64,000 nucleotides of DNA from Flavimaribacter sp039888615 (GTDB taxonomy: Bacteria; Pseudomonadota; Alphaproteobacteria; Rhizobiales; Rhizobiaceae). The notes beneath the pieces were generated by a model. That model was not told the DNA's origin and ran no database searches. It saw only the letters and a list, made by a program, of their open reading frames with translations. A program made the translations under genes and the position numbers. This document shows, piece by piece, positions 8,104-16,476 of this stretch; position 1 is the stretch's first letter, and each line of letters opens with the position of its first letter. The DNA is taken from the NCBI GenBank assembly GCA_039888615.1, contig JBDQQS010000001.1; one strand, given 5' to 3'.

Positions 8104-9495
8104 TTAACTGGCTTCTGAAAATGTGTCAGGCGCTGGGCCAGCGAAGAAAGATGTTTTGCCGATGTCGCGTAACACCCGATTGGAAACCGCAATCTTGCGA
8201 TGCGTCGCCAAATTTTCGTGATAACGCTCCACTTCGTCCAGATCATAGAGGTAGTTGACCATTACGCCAAAGGATTTTGCCATCCCTTTGGGTGAGATAT
8301 CCGCCGGCCAATTGATTTGTTCCAGTCTTGCTCCGTTGCCGAGATGAAAACGCGCAACGGGATCCCGCGGCAATCCGTCGTCACTCTTGACGTTGGTCAG
8401 GTAGTGGCCAACTGCCGACGCATGCAAATCACGCACCTCCCGTTTCGTTGTGTTGTCACTAGCCGAAGCGGGATCTTGCAGCAAAGCAAGACTGTCCGAT
8501 ACGCGCTGCCTTGTTTCAGGCGATACACATTCATTGACGTCGTCAATCCAGCCTCGGAGCCAGTCGGAGAAACCTGGAACCGGCGAAAGTGTCACGAACT
8601 TCGAAAGGTGCGGAAAGATGGATCGAAGATCCTCTACCACCCGTTTGATCAAAAAACTGCCGAGCGGGACGCCACGCAATCCGTACTGGCAGTTCGAAAT
8701 TGAGTAGAACACGGCGGTCGTTGCTTCGGATGGGCGCAGCCTTTGCCGTTCATCAGTAAGTACGTCCTGGATATTCGTCGGCATGGCGGCCATCAGCGCC
8801 ACTTCAATGAAGATTAGGGGTTCATGTCCTAGCCGCGGATGAAAAAAACCATATATCTTGCGGTCGGGCGGATCTAATCGCGCGCGCAGATCTCTCCAGT
8901 CCGCCATGCCGTGGACCGCCTCGTATTTGATGATGTTTTCCAGAATGGCGGCGGGACTTGACCATCCCAGTCGCTCGAGTTGCAGAAATCCGCCGTTGAA
9001 CCACGAAGCGAAAAGCTTGGCGAAATCTCTGTCAACCTCCTTCAACTCCAGGTGGCTACTTGAAAGCTTAAGAAGATCACTCCGCATGCGGATGAGTTGC
9101 AACGTGGCGTCTGGCGCCTGGTTCAACCTGATGATCAACCGTCGGCGCCGGGGTTCGGTAGCGGCATGCAGCTTGGCCAGATGTTCAATAGATGGCTCGA
9201 CCAGATAGTGTTCAGCCATTTTGCGTGATGCATCCGCGTCTGGCGCAAAATCTCGATATAAGCGTTGGAAAAATATCAGCTTTTCTTGTTCGTCCAAACT
9301 CCCATATCGAGTGAGTATTTCATTTGATAGCGCTATTCCCGATGCATCGCCTCTGCTCGACAGAAGCATGTGGCAAAGTTCTACAATGCCTGTGCTTGTA
9401 TTCTCGGTCGAATTCCTGCGGTTCAACCCAATGATGGATCGACCGCGTACAGCGATGACAGAGAGGAATTGGCTGAAGGGCGCTGAGTTAGACAT
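8104..9495 (-). CDS. malonyl-CoA decarboxylase
   Basis: This 463-residue enzyme converts malonyl-CoA to acetyl-CoA and CO2. It has the helical N-terminal domain followed by the GNAT-like catalytic domain. FFHPRLGHEPLIFIEVAL, FYSISNCQYGLRGVPLG, TLSPVPGF (Ser304) and ARFHLGNGA (His384) are visible; Ser and His correspond to the catalytic pair known from human MCD (Ser329/His423). The annotated ATG at 9495 has no SD and lies 8 bp from the palindrome at 9503, so the mRNA may be leaderless or the start may be downstream (for example Met43). No malonyl-CoA synthetase accompanies it. Confidence 0.92.
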   Translation of the reverse strand: MSNSAPFSQFLSVIAVRGRSIIGLNRRNSTENTSTGIVELCHMLLSSRGDASGIALSNEILTRYGSLDEQEKLIFFQRLYRDFAPDADASRKMAEHYLVEPSIEHLAKLHAATEPRRRRLIIRLNQAPDATLQLIRMRSDLLKLSSSHLELKEVDRDFAKLFASWFNGGFLQLERLGWSSPAAILENIIKYEAVHGMADWRDLRARLDPPDRKIYGFFHPRLGHEPLIFIEVALMAAMPTNIQDVLTDERQRLRPSEATTAVFYSISNCQYGLRGVPLGSFLIKRVVEDLRSIFPHLSKFVTLSPVPGFSDWLRGWIDDVNECVSPETRQRVSDSLALLQDPASASDNTTKREVRDLHASAVGHYLTNVKSDDGLPRDPVARFHLGNGARLEQINWPADISPKGMAKSFGVMVNYLYDLDEVERYHENLATHRKIAVSNRVLRDIGKTSFFAGPAPDTFSEAS

Positions 9496-9502
9496 GAGAA
9501 AA

Positions 9503-9522
9503 TAATAATATCGATATTTTTT
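9503..9522. promoter_or_regulatory. TATCGATA palindrome in front of malonyl-CoA decarboxylase
   Basis: A 20-bp element with central AATATCGATATT (perfect 12-bp palindrome) and partly matching AT flanks lies directly in front of the start at 9495, where it would cover the promoter or initiation region. It belongs to the set with 2385, 9679 and 11217. Confidence 0.55.
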
Positions 9523-9678
9523 TTAGCAAGACGGATTTTGATTGACAGGAGAGAATCCTCTGAGTGTCCGTAGAATTGTTTAAATTGTGTATAATAATCA
9601 ATATTATAAGATTGCCGTTAGATAGTTTCATAAATCTGGAATTCTGAGAATTTTCCGCTTGAACATCAATTGCTATAA

Positions 9679-9698
9679 GAAAAATATTGATATTTTTA
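9679..9698. promoter_or_regulatory. TATTGATA near-palindrome upstream of DRE-TIM enzyme gene
   Basis: GAAAAATATTGATATTTTTA is an inverted repeat with five of six flanking pairs matching, around TATTGATA instead of TATCGATA. It lies about 75 bp upstream of the ATG at 9775. The region 9496-9774 between the divergent genes is otherwise AT-rich non-coding sequence with no other feature that I can support. Confidence 0.5.
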
Positions 9699-9774
9699 TC
9701 GTATGTTTGTAGGCAGTATCCAAGGCGGCTTCTCACTCACACGGGCCGGAATTCGACAAGTATTGGAGGAACCC

Positions 9775-10995
9775 ATGCGCAATAATCATATCGAAGAAGG
9801 AAAGTTCTGGGTCAGCCCGTACAATTTCGTTCCGGAAGTGCGCGCGTCGCTTGAATTGCCCGAAAAAGTGGAGATTCACGACGCAACCTTGCGGGATGGG
9901 GAACAAACGCCTGGCGTCGTCATGACTGTCGACGACAAAATCGCGATCGCCTCAAAGCTCAGCGAAATCGGTATCGAGCGCATAGAAGCCGGTATGCCGG
10001 CAGTGTCGCCACAGGATCAGCAAGCTATCAAGGAAATTTCTCGACTTGGTTTGAAATCGAAGATCTTCACATTTGCCCGCGCGATGAAAGCTGACATCGA
10101 CATGGCGCTTGAGTGCGGTGCAAACGGCGTTATCATCGAGGTTCCGATTGGTTATCCGAAACTCAAGACACAATTCGGCTGGACTTGGAGGGATGTTCTG
10201 GCAAAGAGCGTGCCGGTAATCAATTATGCAAGGGAAAACGGGCTATATGCCGTGTTCTTCCCATACGATACGACCCGGGCGTTGCCGGAAGATCTGGAAA
10301 ATCTTTGCAAGGGTGTTATGGCGGAAGCTGTGCCGGATTCCATCGGTATTGTGGATACCATGGGCTGCGCTACGCCTGAAGCGATCAAGTATATGGTGCG
10401 CTGGGTCAAAGGCATGACGGGATTACCAGTGGAGATTCACACGCACAATGATTTCGGCATGGGCGTCGCGACAGAAATTGCGGCTGTTACTGCAGGCGCA
10501 GTGTGCGTCCACTCCTGTGCGAATGGACTGGGTGAACGCACAGGTAATGCTGCGCTCGAAGAACTGATGATTTCCTTGGATCTTCTCTACGGTTATGAAA
10601 CCGGTTACAAATTCGAAATGCTTCCGGAGCTGGCCGAACTGGTGTCACGTGTCGCCAACGTCCCGATCCATCGCAACAAGCCGGTGCTGGGATCGGGTAA
10701 TTTTACACGTGAATCCGGCATTGGAATTCAGTACGTTATGAACGACCCTCTCGTGATGTTCGGCACGCATCCCGGATTCACGGGTCGCGAAGGCGAAGTG
10801 GTGCTCGGCAAGAAGAGTGGCAAGGCCTCCATAACCTATAAGCTGAAAGAGCTTGGAATGGGCGATGCGACTGACGAACAAAATGCTGAAATCCTCGATG
10901 AGGTGAAGCAAGCGGGAATTCGCAAGAAGGACATTCTCACCAACGACGAGTTCAGGAAGATCGCAAACGCCGTACTGTCGCGCGAAGCGGCCTGA
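9775..10995 (+). CDS. DRE-TIM metallolyase (homocitrate/isopropylmalate synthase-like), no LeuA regulatory domain
   Basis: This 406-residue enzyme shows IHDATLRDGEQTPGV (DRE motif), a GIERIEAGMPAVSPQD strand, and IHTHNDFGMGVA (metal-binding HxH) followed by CANGLGERTGNAALEEL, all typical of the LeuA/NifV/HMG-CoA-lyase superfamily. A short subdomain (HRNKPVLGSGNFTRESGIG to LGKKSGKASI) follows the TIM barrel, but the C-terminal leucine-binding LeuA domain is absent. It would catalyse a Claisen-type condensation of an acyl-CoA with a 2-oxoacid, or the reverse. ATG at 9775 is chosen for the TTGGAGGAACCC SD. It is divergent from malonyl-CoA decarboxylase, whose acetyl-CoA product could be a substrate (inference). 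Confidence 0.82.
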   Translation: MRNNHIEEGKFWVSPYNFVPEVRASLELPEKVEIHDATLRDGEQTPGVVMTVDDKIAIASKLSEIGIERIEAGMPAVSPQDQQAIKEISRLGLKSKIFTFARAMKADIDMALECGANGVIIEVPIGYPKLKTQFGWTWRDVLAKSVPVINYARENGLYAVFFPYDTTRALPEDLENLCKGVMAEAVPDSIGIVDTMGCATPEAIKYMVRWVKGMTGLPVEIHTHNDFGMGVATEIAAVTAGAVCVHSCANGLGERTGNAALEELMISLDLLYGYETGYKFEMLPELAELVSRVANVPIHRNKPVLGSGNFTRESGIGIQYVMNDPLVMFGTHPGFTGREGEVVLGKKSGKASITYKLKELGMGDATDEQNAEILDEVKQAGIRKKDILTNDEFRKIANAVLSREAA

Positions 10996-11305
10996 CGCCA
11001 TGAAGCGCGCTTACCGTGCGATGGGCGAGGCCGCGTCCACTTAGTTCATGCATTAGCGCATGTCGATCTAAGCGTTTGAGTTTTCCTGGTCTGACAGGTC
11101 GGACCGTGTCCAGTCAGGATCTAAGTCGGACGGCGTCCTGCGTCACCTGCGCTACGGTTTTCCATTGTGATCTATCATCTGAAAATACAAAAATAAGCAT
11201 GATTTGTTTGAAGGCATAATAATATCGATATTATTCTTGCGCGTATCTTGCAACTGAAATAGGTTCTCTTCAACCCTAGCTGGGGTGAAATTTTGGGAGG
11301 AGCTT
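10996..11305. other. non-coding interval with one palindrome
   Basis: About 310 bp separate the DRE-TIM gene from the TAXI binding-protein gene. The first part is GC-rich without a clear rho-independent hairpin and T-run. The last 100 bp are AT-rich and contain the palindrome at 11217-11236. I see no credible gene here. Confidence 0.6.
11217..11236. promoter_or_regulatory. perfect 18-bp palindrome AATAATATCGATATTATT
   Basis: AATAATATCGATATTATT at 11218-11235 is a perfect inverted repeat and the best copy of the TATCGATA set. It lies about 70 bp upstream of the TAXI binding-protein start at 11306, a position suitable for repression or for a promoter-overlapping operator. Confidence 0.65.
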
Positions 11306-12259
11306 ATGTCCGCAAAAGCAGGATACCTGTTGAGAAGCCTGACCGCGATTGGTCTCGGGTCAATTATCTCTTTGGCCGCCCTTGTGGCGAACGCCGAGGA
11401 GCTACGCATCGGCACCGCCAGTCAGGGCGGAGCCTTCTATCCCATGGGTCAATCCATTTCGACACTTGTCTCGAAGCATGCAGACGGTTTGACTATGGTG
11501 CCGATCGTCACAGGCGGATCGGTGGAAAATCCCCGTCTCGTCAATAACGGGGAAGTCGATATCGCCATCACCAACAACAATTTGTCAGTTCTCGCCAACA
11601 AGGGTGTCGGGCCTTACAAAGCCGCTGGAGCCATGGATTTGCGGGCGATCGGTTCGCTGCATTATTCAATTCTCCATATGATGGTGTTGGATGGTTCCGA
11701 CATCGAGTCTATCGCCGATCTGAAGGGAAGGCGGGTTGCGGTCGGGCCGGCTGGCGGGGGCACCATCCCGTTTCTGACGCAGGTGCTTGGGCTTGCGGGG
11801 TTGACCATCGAGGATATTACGCCAAGCTTCCTGTCCTATGGAGACGGTTTCAGCCAACTGGCCGATGGCAATGTGGATGCGGCATTTGCCTTGTCGGGCT
11901 TTCCCGCAGGCGCGGTCATGCAGGCGCAGGCCAACAAAAAGCTGAGATTCATTCCGCTCACTCAAAAGCAACTTGAAACGGCGCTGGAAAAATATCCCAA
12001 CTACAACGAAGTGAGGGTGCCGGCCGACACATACGGCACCGACGCGGAAGGCGTCGTACTCGGCGTCAACAATATGCTGATAGTGGATGCGGATATGGAC
12101 GACACCATGGCCTATGAAATCACCAAGGCGATCTACGGGAACCTGAATGAATTCCGTGCGGAAAATGCATTGGCGAACCAGATCGATCCGGAGCGTTCGA
12201 TGTTACTGAACACGCCGCTGCATCCGGGTTCTCAAAGGTATTTCGAAGAAACCAAATAG
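11306..12259 (+). CDS. TAXI-family TRAP transporter solute-binding protein
   Basis: This 317-residue exported protein has a signal peptide (MSAKAGYLLRSLTAIGLGS, cut near ANA-EELRIG). The family hallmarks LRIGTASQGGAFYPMGQSIS, TGGSVENPRLVNNGEVDIAI, DLKGRRVAVGPAGGGT and a final LHPGSQRYFEE segment are all present. The SD GGGAGGAGCTT supports ATG at 11306. It works with the fused permease immediately downstream to import an unknown organic acid (glutamate- or 2-oxoacid-like ligands are known for TAXI proteins). It is probably under control of the palindrome at 11217. Confidence 0.92.
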   Translation: MSAKAGYLLRSLTAIGLGSIISLAALVANAEELRIGTASQGGAFYPMGQSISTLVSKHADGLTMVPIVTGGSVENPRLVNNGEVDIAITNNNLSVLANKGVGPYKAAGAMDLRAIGSLHYSILHMMVLDGSDIESIADLKGRRVAVGPAGGGTIPFLTQVLGLAGLTIEDITPSFLSYGDGFSQLADGNVDAAFALSGFPAGAVMQAQANKKLRFIPLTQKQLETALEKYPNYNEVRVPADTYGTDAEGVVLGVNNMLIVDADMDDTMAYEITKAIYGNLNEFRAENALANQIDPERSMLLNTPLHPGSQRYFEETK

Positions 12260-12341
12260 ACAATCGTGCGGCCGGACCTGGCCGGTTCGGTTACGCGTCT
12301 GCCGGCCGCGTACTCGCGTCGCGGCGTTGACGGGATCATTC

Positions 12342-14243
12342 ATGCAAAGCCGCTTTGACATATTCATGGACCGGCTGGTCAATGTCATGGCGTTTGCGCT
12401 CGGGCTCTTCCACATTCTGGAAGTGTCCGGCGTCCCTGCGCGCCTGGGATTGTACAATGTATCTACTCAGGATATCCGCATCCTGCATCTGATGATGATG
12501 CTGACGCTGTTGTTCCTGACGCGCCCGGCTTTTGAATCGTTGAGAGGGGCGGTGTCAGACCGTTTGGCCGGCATCGTTCTGGCGCTGGCTGCGCTCGGCG
12601 CCTGTCTCTTTCTGCTTTCGCGCTGGAAAACGCTGGCGTTCGGTCTCGATAGCCCTGGCCCCACCGATGTATGGGTGGGATTTTTGCTGATCCTGTTGGT
12701 TCTGGAAGGCGCGCGCCGCGGGGTCGGCCTGATGCTCGCGCTGATCTGCCTGTTCTTCTTCACCTATCCGTTCTTCTCGAAATATCTTCCCGGCGCGCTC
12801 GGTGCGCGAGGATATACTGTCGGTCGCGTCTCTGAGTTGCTGACGATAGATTCCAAGGGCATATTCGGCATCCCCATCGGGGTGTCGGCCACCTACATTA
12901 TCCTGTTTTCGATTTACGGCGCGTTTCTATCCCGGTTCGGGGCTGGAGATTTCTTTTTCACTCTAGCGAACCGTTTGACCCGGGGAATGCGGGCCGCAGG
13001 GGCCAAAACGGCGGTTATATTTTCGACGCTGCTTGGCATGATCTCGGGATCCGCCGCCGGCAACGTCGCCGTCACCGGGACCCTGACCATTCCGATGATG
13101 AAGCGGGAGGGCTATCAGCCTCATCAGGCCGGAGCCATCGAGGCGGTTGTTTCGACTGGAGGCCAGATCATGCCGCCGGTCATGGGAGCAGCCGCATTTA
13201 TAATGGCCGAGATAGTCGGCGTGCCCTATGCCAGCATCATGCAGGCTGCGCTCATTCCTGCGCTGCTGTTCTTTACGTCGCTCTTCTTTGTCGTTCATCT
13301 CCAGGCGCGAAAAAACGGTATTGAGCCACTTGCGTCAGATGAGACGGATACGGAGAGCATCTGGCTCATTCTGGCCCGCGGCGGCCAGTTCATTATTCCG
13401 TTCCTGACCTTGATCCTGTTGATGGTGAATGGGTATTCGCCGTTCAAGGCGTCCTTCTATTCGATCGTGTTGTTGCTGACGACCCATATTATCTGGAGCC
13501 GCAGGATTGATTTCGATCTGCTGCGAAAAAGCGCCGCGGCCATTACCGATGGGACGAAGGCGGTGATCCCGATTGCGATCGCCTGCGCGGCAGCCGGAAT
13601 TATCGCCGGCACACTCGGCGTGACTGGACTTGGCTCGAAAATTTCCAGCCTGATCATTACGGCTTCGGGTGGCTTCACGTTCCTTGCATTGGTGTTCACA
13701 ATGTTGACGGCGATCGTCCTCGGCATGGGACTGCCAACGACGGCCGCCTATCTAATCCTCGCCACTGTGGTTTCGCCGGCTCTTGCGAATATGGGCGTGC
13801 CGCTATTGACTGCTCACCTTTTCGTGTTCTTCTTCGGTTGCGTCTCAACCATCACACCTCCAGTTGCCTTGGCCTCTTATGTCGCTGCAGGAATTGCAAG
13901 AGCAGACATCAACAAGGTCGGCTGGACTGCTTTCTTCTACGGCATTACCTGTTATATCCTGCCCTTCATGTTCTTTTACGGTCCGGCATTGCTGATGGAG
14001 GCTTCGGCGCCTCAAGTTTTGCTTGCTGTGATCAGCGGCGCCATCGGCGTGTACTGCGTTGCATCGGCAGTTGTCGGTTTCCTTCAGCAATCGCTTTCGC
14101 CGCATCGAAGGCTCGTCATGGGTATGGCGGGTCTGCTCTTGCTGCATCAGGGGCTCGTCAGCGACTTGGCAGGTTGCGGCCTTTTGATCGGCGCATGGCT
14201 GATCTTCAGACCGCAACAGAAAATGCAACCATCAAGGAGATAA
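12342..14243 (+). CDS. TRAP transporter fused permease (DctMQ, TAXI partner)
   Basis: This 633-residue integral membrane protein joins the DctQ-like four-helix part (about 1-160) to a DctM-like part. It shows GISGSAAGN-type GMISGSAAGNVAVTGTLTIP, VSTGGQIMPPVMGAAAFIMAEIVGVPY, LGMGLPTTAAYLILATVVSPAL, and GCVSTITPPVALASYVAAGIA. A further group of helices extends the C-terminus. Such fused permeases pair with TAXI binding proteins, which fits the gene upstream. ATG at 12342 is taken as the start; TTG at 12327 is the alternative. The SD is weak in both cases. Confidence 0.9.
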   Translation: MQSRFDIFMDRLVNVMAFALGLFHILEVSGVPARLGLYNVSTQDIRILHLMMMLTLLFLTRPAFESLRGAVSDRLAGIVLALAALGACLFLLSRWKTLAFGLDSPGPTDVWVGFLLILLVLEGARRGVGLMLALICLFFFTYPFFSKYLPGALGARGYTVGRVSELLTIDSKGIFGIPIGVSATYIILFSIYGAFLSRFGAGDFFFTLANRLTRGMRAAGAKTAVIFSTLLGMISGSAAGNVAVTGTLTIPMMKREGYQPHQAGAIEAVVSTGGQIMPPVMGAAAFIMAEIVGVPYASIMQAALIPALLFFTSLFFVVHLQARKNGIEPLASDETDTESIWLILARGGQFIIPFLTLILLMVNGYSPFKASFYSIVLLLTTHIIWSRRIDFDLLRKSAAAITDGTKAVIPIAIACAAAGIIAGTLGVTGLGSKISSLIITASGGFTFLALVFTMLTAIVLGMGLPTTAAYLILATVVSPALANMGVPLLTAHLFVFFFGCVSTITPPVALASYVAAGIARADINKVGWTAFFYGITCYILPFMFFYGPALLMEASAPQVLLAVISGAIGVYCVASAVVGFLQQSLSPHRRLVMGMAGLLLLHQGLVSDLAGCGLLIGAWLIFRPQQKMQPSRR

Positions 14244-14250
14244 ATGCAGT

Positions 14251-14793
14251 ATGGCGTTCGAAGCGAGAAAATTCCGCCGGGTGGTGACAGGACATGATGA
14301 AGCAGGCGTTGCGAAGGTCATTCGCGACGATACCGCAAGCTGCGTATTGCAGAGACCGACACGACCGGGTGTCACCTTGACAAATTTCTGGCAACACAAT
14401 CGCTCACCTGCTGCCATGGAGCGTCATGATGATCCGGTCGAAGGACCGCTTGTTCTTCATCCGCCGGAAAACGGAGCCGTCTTTCGCGTCGTGCAGTTCG
14501 ACCCGGAAGATCCGGAAGTGATTTCCAGGATTGACGGAAAGAAGGCGTTTGAAGCCATGGGCGCCAGCCAAAACGTGGTTGAGAATGCCCGTCACCCCTA
14601 TATGCACCGGACGGATTCGCTGGATTATTCGATTGTTCTGCAAGGCGAGATCTGGATGCTTATGGATGAGGAAGACGTTCACCTGAAAGCCGGTGATGTG
14701 GTCATTCAGCAGGGCACCAATCACGCCTGGGCCAACCGCGGTGACGAGCCATGCATCATCATGTTCGTGTTGAATGACGCGACGATAGAATAG
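14251..14793 (+). CDS. cupin-domain protein
   Basis: This 180-residue protein has the conserved cupin motifs near the C-terminus: an HRTDSLDYSIVLQGEIWMLMD-like first motif (His and Glu ligand positions) and a DVVIQQGTNHAWANRGDEPC second motif (His). The first 100 residues carry an additional beta-rich part with ARKFRRVVTGHDEAG, a start common in cupins placed with aromatic or carboxylate catabolism genes. It lies 7 bp after the fused TRAP permease behind the SD AAGGAGATAA, so it belongs to the same operon. The reaction is unknown; dioxygenase, decarboxylase and isomerase roles are all known for this fold. Confidence 0.8.
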   Translation: MAFEARKFRRVVTGHDEAGVAKVIRDDTASCVLQRPTRPGVTLTNFWQHNRSPAAMERHDDPVEGPLVLHPPENGAVFRVVQFDPEDPEVISRIDGKKAFEAMGASQNVVENARHPYMHRTDSLDYSIVLQGEIWMLMDEEDVHLKAGDVVIQQGTNHAWANRGDEPCIIMFVLNDATIE

Positions 14794-14866
14794 GAATTCT
14801 CATCGTTAGCGCCTTTGGCTCGGGTTGCGATGGGGCCAGCCTATAGGCTCTCACTACGAACCTGTG

Positions 14867-16471
14867 TCACACAGAAGTGTTTGTTTCTTCCCAACGGCCG
14901 ATGACTATTCCGCTGGAACTCTCACCCGCTCGCATTGCCAGCACTTCTTCGTCGGACATTGTTACGCGGTTCTTCCGATCGATGAGTCTGTCGGTCAATT
15001 TGCGGTGCAGTTCCCGCCGGATATTTTCATAGTTCGAATTGCGACCGAGATCGACAAATTCGTCCGGATCCGTCTCAAGATCGAAAAGTTGTGGGGGGTA
15101 TCCTTTGAAATGGACATACTTCCATCTTTCCGTCCGGATCATGTAGCCGCGTGCGTCCGAAGGTCCGACATCAAGTGTTTCGCGCGCGGCATAGAAGGCG
15201 TAATCGATCTCGGAAAATACGCAATCGCGCCATTCATGCGGCGTGTTTCCATGCAGTATCGGAATCAGGGAGCAGCCTTCGAGGCGATGCGGAGACGGCG
15301 CTGCTCCGGTTGCTTCGATGAAAGTCGGCACGAGATCGATCGCCTCGACAAAATCGCTGCACGTCGCGCCGCGGGTGGCGTCGGCTTCTGATCTGGGGTC
15401 GCAGATGATTAGCGGCGCCCGCACGGAAACCTCGTGAAACAGCTCCTTTTCGCCCATCCAGTGATCGCCGAGATAGTCGCCATGGTCTGACGTGAATACA
15501 ATCATGGTGTCGTCCAATTGGCCAGTGTTTTCAAGCCAGTCGAAAAGCCGACCAAGATGATCGTCAATCTGGCGGATAAGGCCCATATAGGCCGGCAGCA
15601 CCACTTCGCGCACTCCCTGTCTCGAAAACGTCTCACTGACTTCCATTTTCATGAATGCGTCAAAGACCGGATTGGGGTCGCGTTTCTCGCACTCGTTCCG
15701 CACGACAGAAAGAAACGTCTCGGGTCCGTACATGGAGTGATAGGGCGCAGGCGCAATGTAGGGCCAGTGCGGTTTGATGAAACTGAGATGGCAGAGCCAG
15801 GGCGCATCTCCCATCTCCGTAATGAACTCTTGCGCCCGCATCGTCATGTATGCGGTTTCGGAATGCTCTTCCTTGACCCGGGCTGGCAGATAAGAGTTCT
15901 TCAGATACCAGCCCGAAAGGATTTCGCCGTCTGGTCCTTCGCCGGCATTGGCAAAATCATTCCACGGATTCTTGCTGTCGTATCCGAGTTCGCGAAGCCA
16001 GTCGTTGTAGCGAAGTTTTCCGCCGCGACGGGCAAGTCCTCTGTCGGGATGCAACCCGTCGTCGCGTTCATAGGGATCGAAGCCCGGTTGGCCCACGAGA
16101 CAACCGATATCTGTGCCCTCGTTCAGACCCAGGCGCGCCATGCCGTCCTTGTCGGCGATCATGTGAGTCTTGCCCACGACAGCCGTCGTCACTCCCCGGG
16201 GGCGAAGATAGTCCCCAATCGTCAGTTCGCCGATCGGCAGCGGCACATGATTCCAGGTGGCGCCATGACTGAACACCGTCCGACCCGTGTAATATGACGC
16301 GCGCGATGGACCGCACACTGGCGATTGCACATACGCTCGATCGAACAGGACGCCGCGTTCGGCCAAACGGTCGATATTTGGAGTTTTCAAGTGCGGGTGA
16401 CCATAGCACGAAAGATAATCCCACCGGAGTTGGTCGGCCATAATGAAGAGAATGTTCTTTATGTCGGGCAT
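14867..16471 (-). CDS. sulfatase-superfamily hydrolase, phosphonate monoester hydrolase-like
   Basis: This 534-residue alkaline phosphatase-superfamily enzyme has PVCGPSRAS at 51-59, in which Cys53 in C-x-P-x-R is the residue converted to formylglycine. Metal-site motifs are MADQLRWD near residue 11, KTHMI, and FTSDHGDYLGDH. The C-terminal ERWKYVHFKGYPPQLFDLETDPDE segment resembles phosphonate monoester hydrolases/phosphodiesterases and choline-sulfatase-like enzymes. There is no signal peptide, so it is probably cytoplasmic and acts on an imported ester. It is the last gene of the TRAP operon (order P-Q-M-hydrolase), which suggests that the TRAP ligand is its substrate. No formylglycine-generating enzyme lies in the window. 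Confidence 0.85.
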   Translation of the reverse strand: MPDIKNILFIMADQLRWDYLSCYGHPHLKTPNIDRLAERGVLFDRAYVQSPVCGPSRASYYTGRTVFSHGATWNHVPLPIGELTIGDYLRPRGVTTAVVGKTHMIADKDGMARLGLNEGTDIGCLVGQPGFDPYERDDGLHPDRGLARRGGKLRYNDWLRELGYDSKNPWNDFANAGEGPDGEILSGWYLKNSYLPARVKEEHSETAYMTMRAQEFITEMGDAPWLCHLSFIKPHWPYIAPAPYHSMYGPETFLSVVRNECEKRDPNPVFDAFMKMEVSETFSRQGVREVVLPAYMGLIRQIDDHLGRLFDWLENTGQLDDTMIVFTSDHGDYLGDHWMGEKELFHEVSVRAPLIICDPRSEADATRGATCSDFVEAIDLVPTFIEATGAAPSPHRLEGCSLIPILHGNTPHEWRDCVFSEIDYAFYAARETLDVGPSDARGYMIRTERWKYVHFKGYPPQLFDLETDPDEFVDLGRNSNYENIRRELHRKLTDRLIDRKNRVTMSDEEVLAMRAGESSSGIVIGRWEETNTSV

Positions 16472-16476
16472 GAGGC

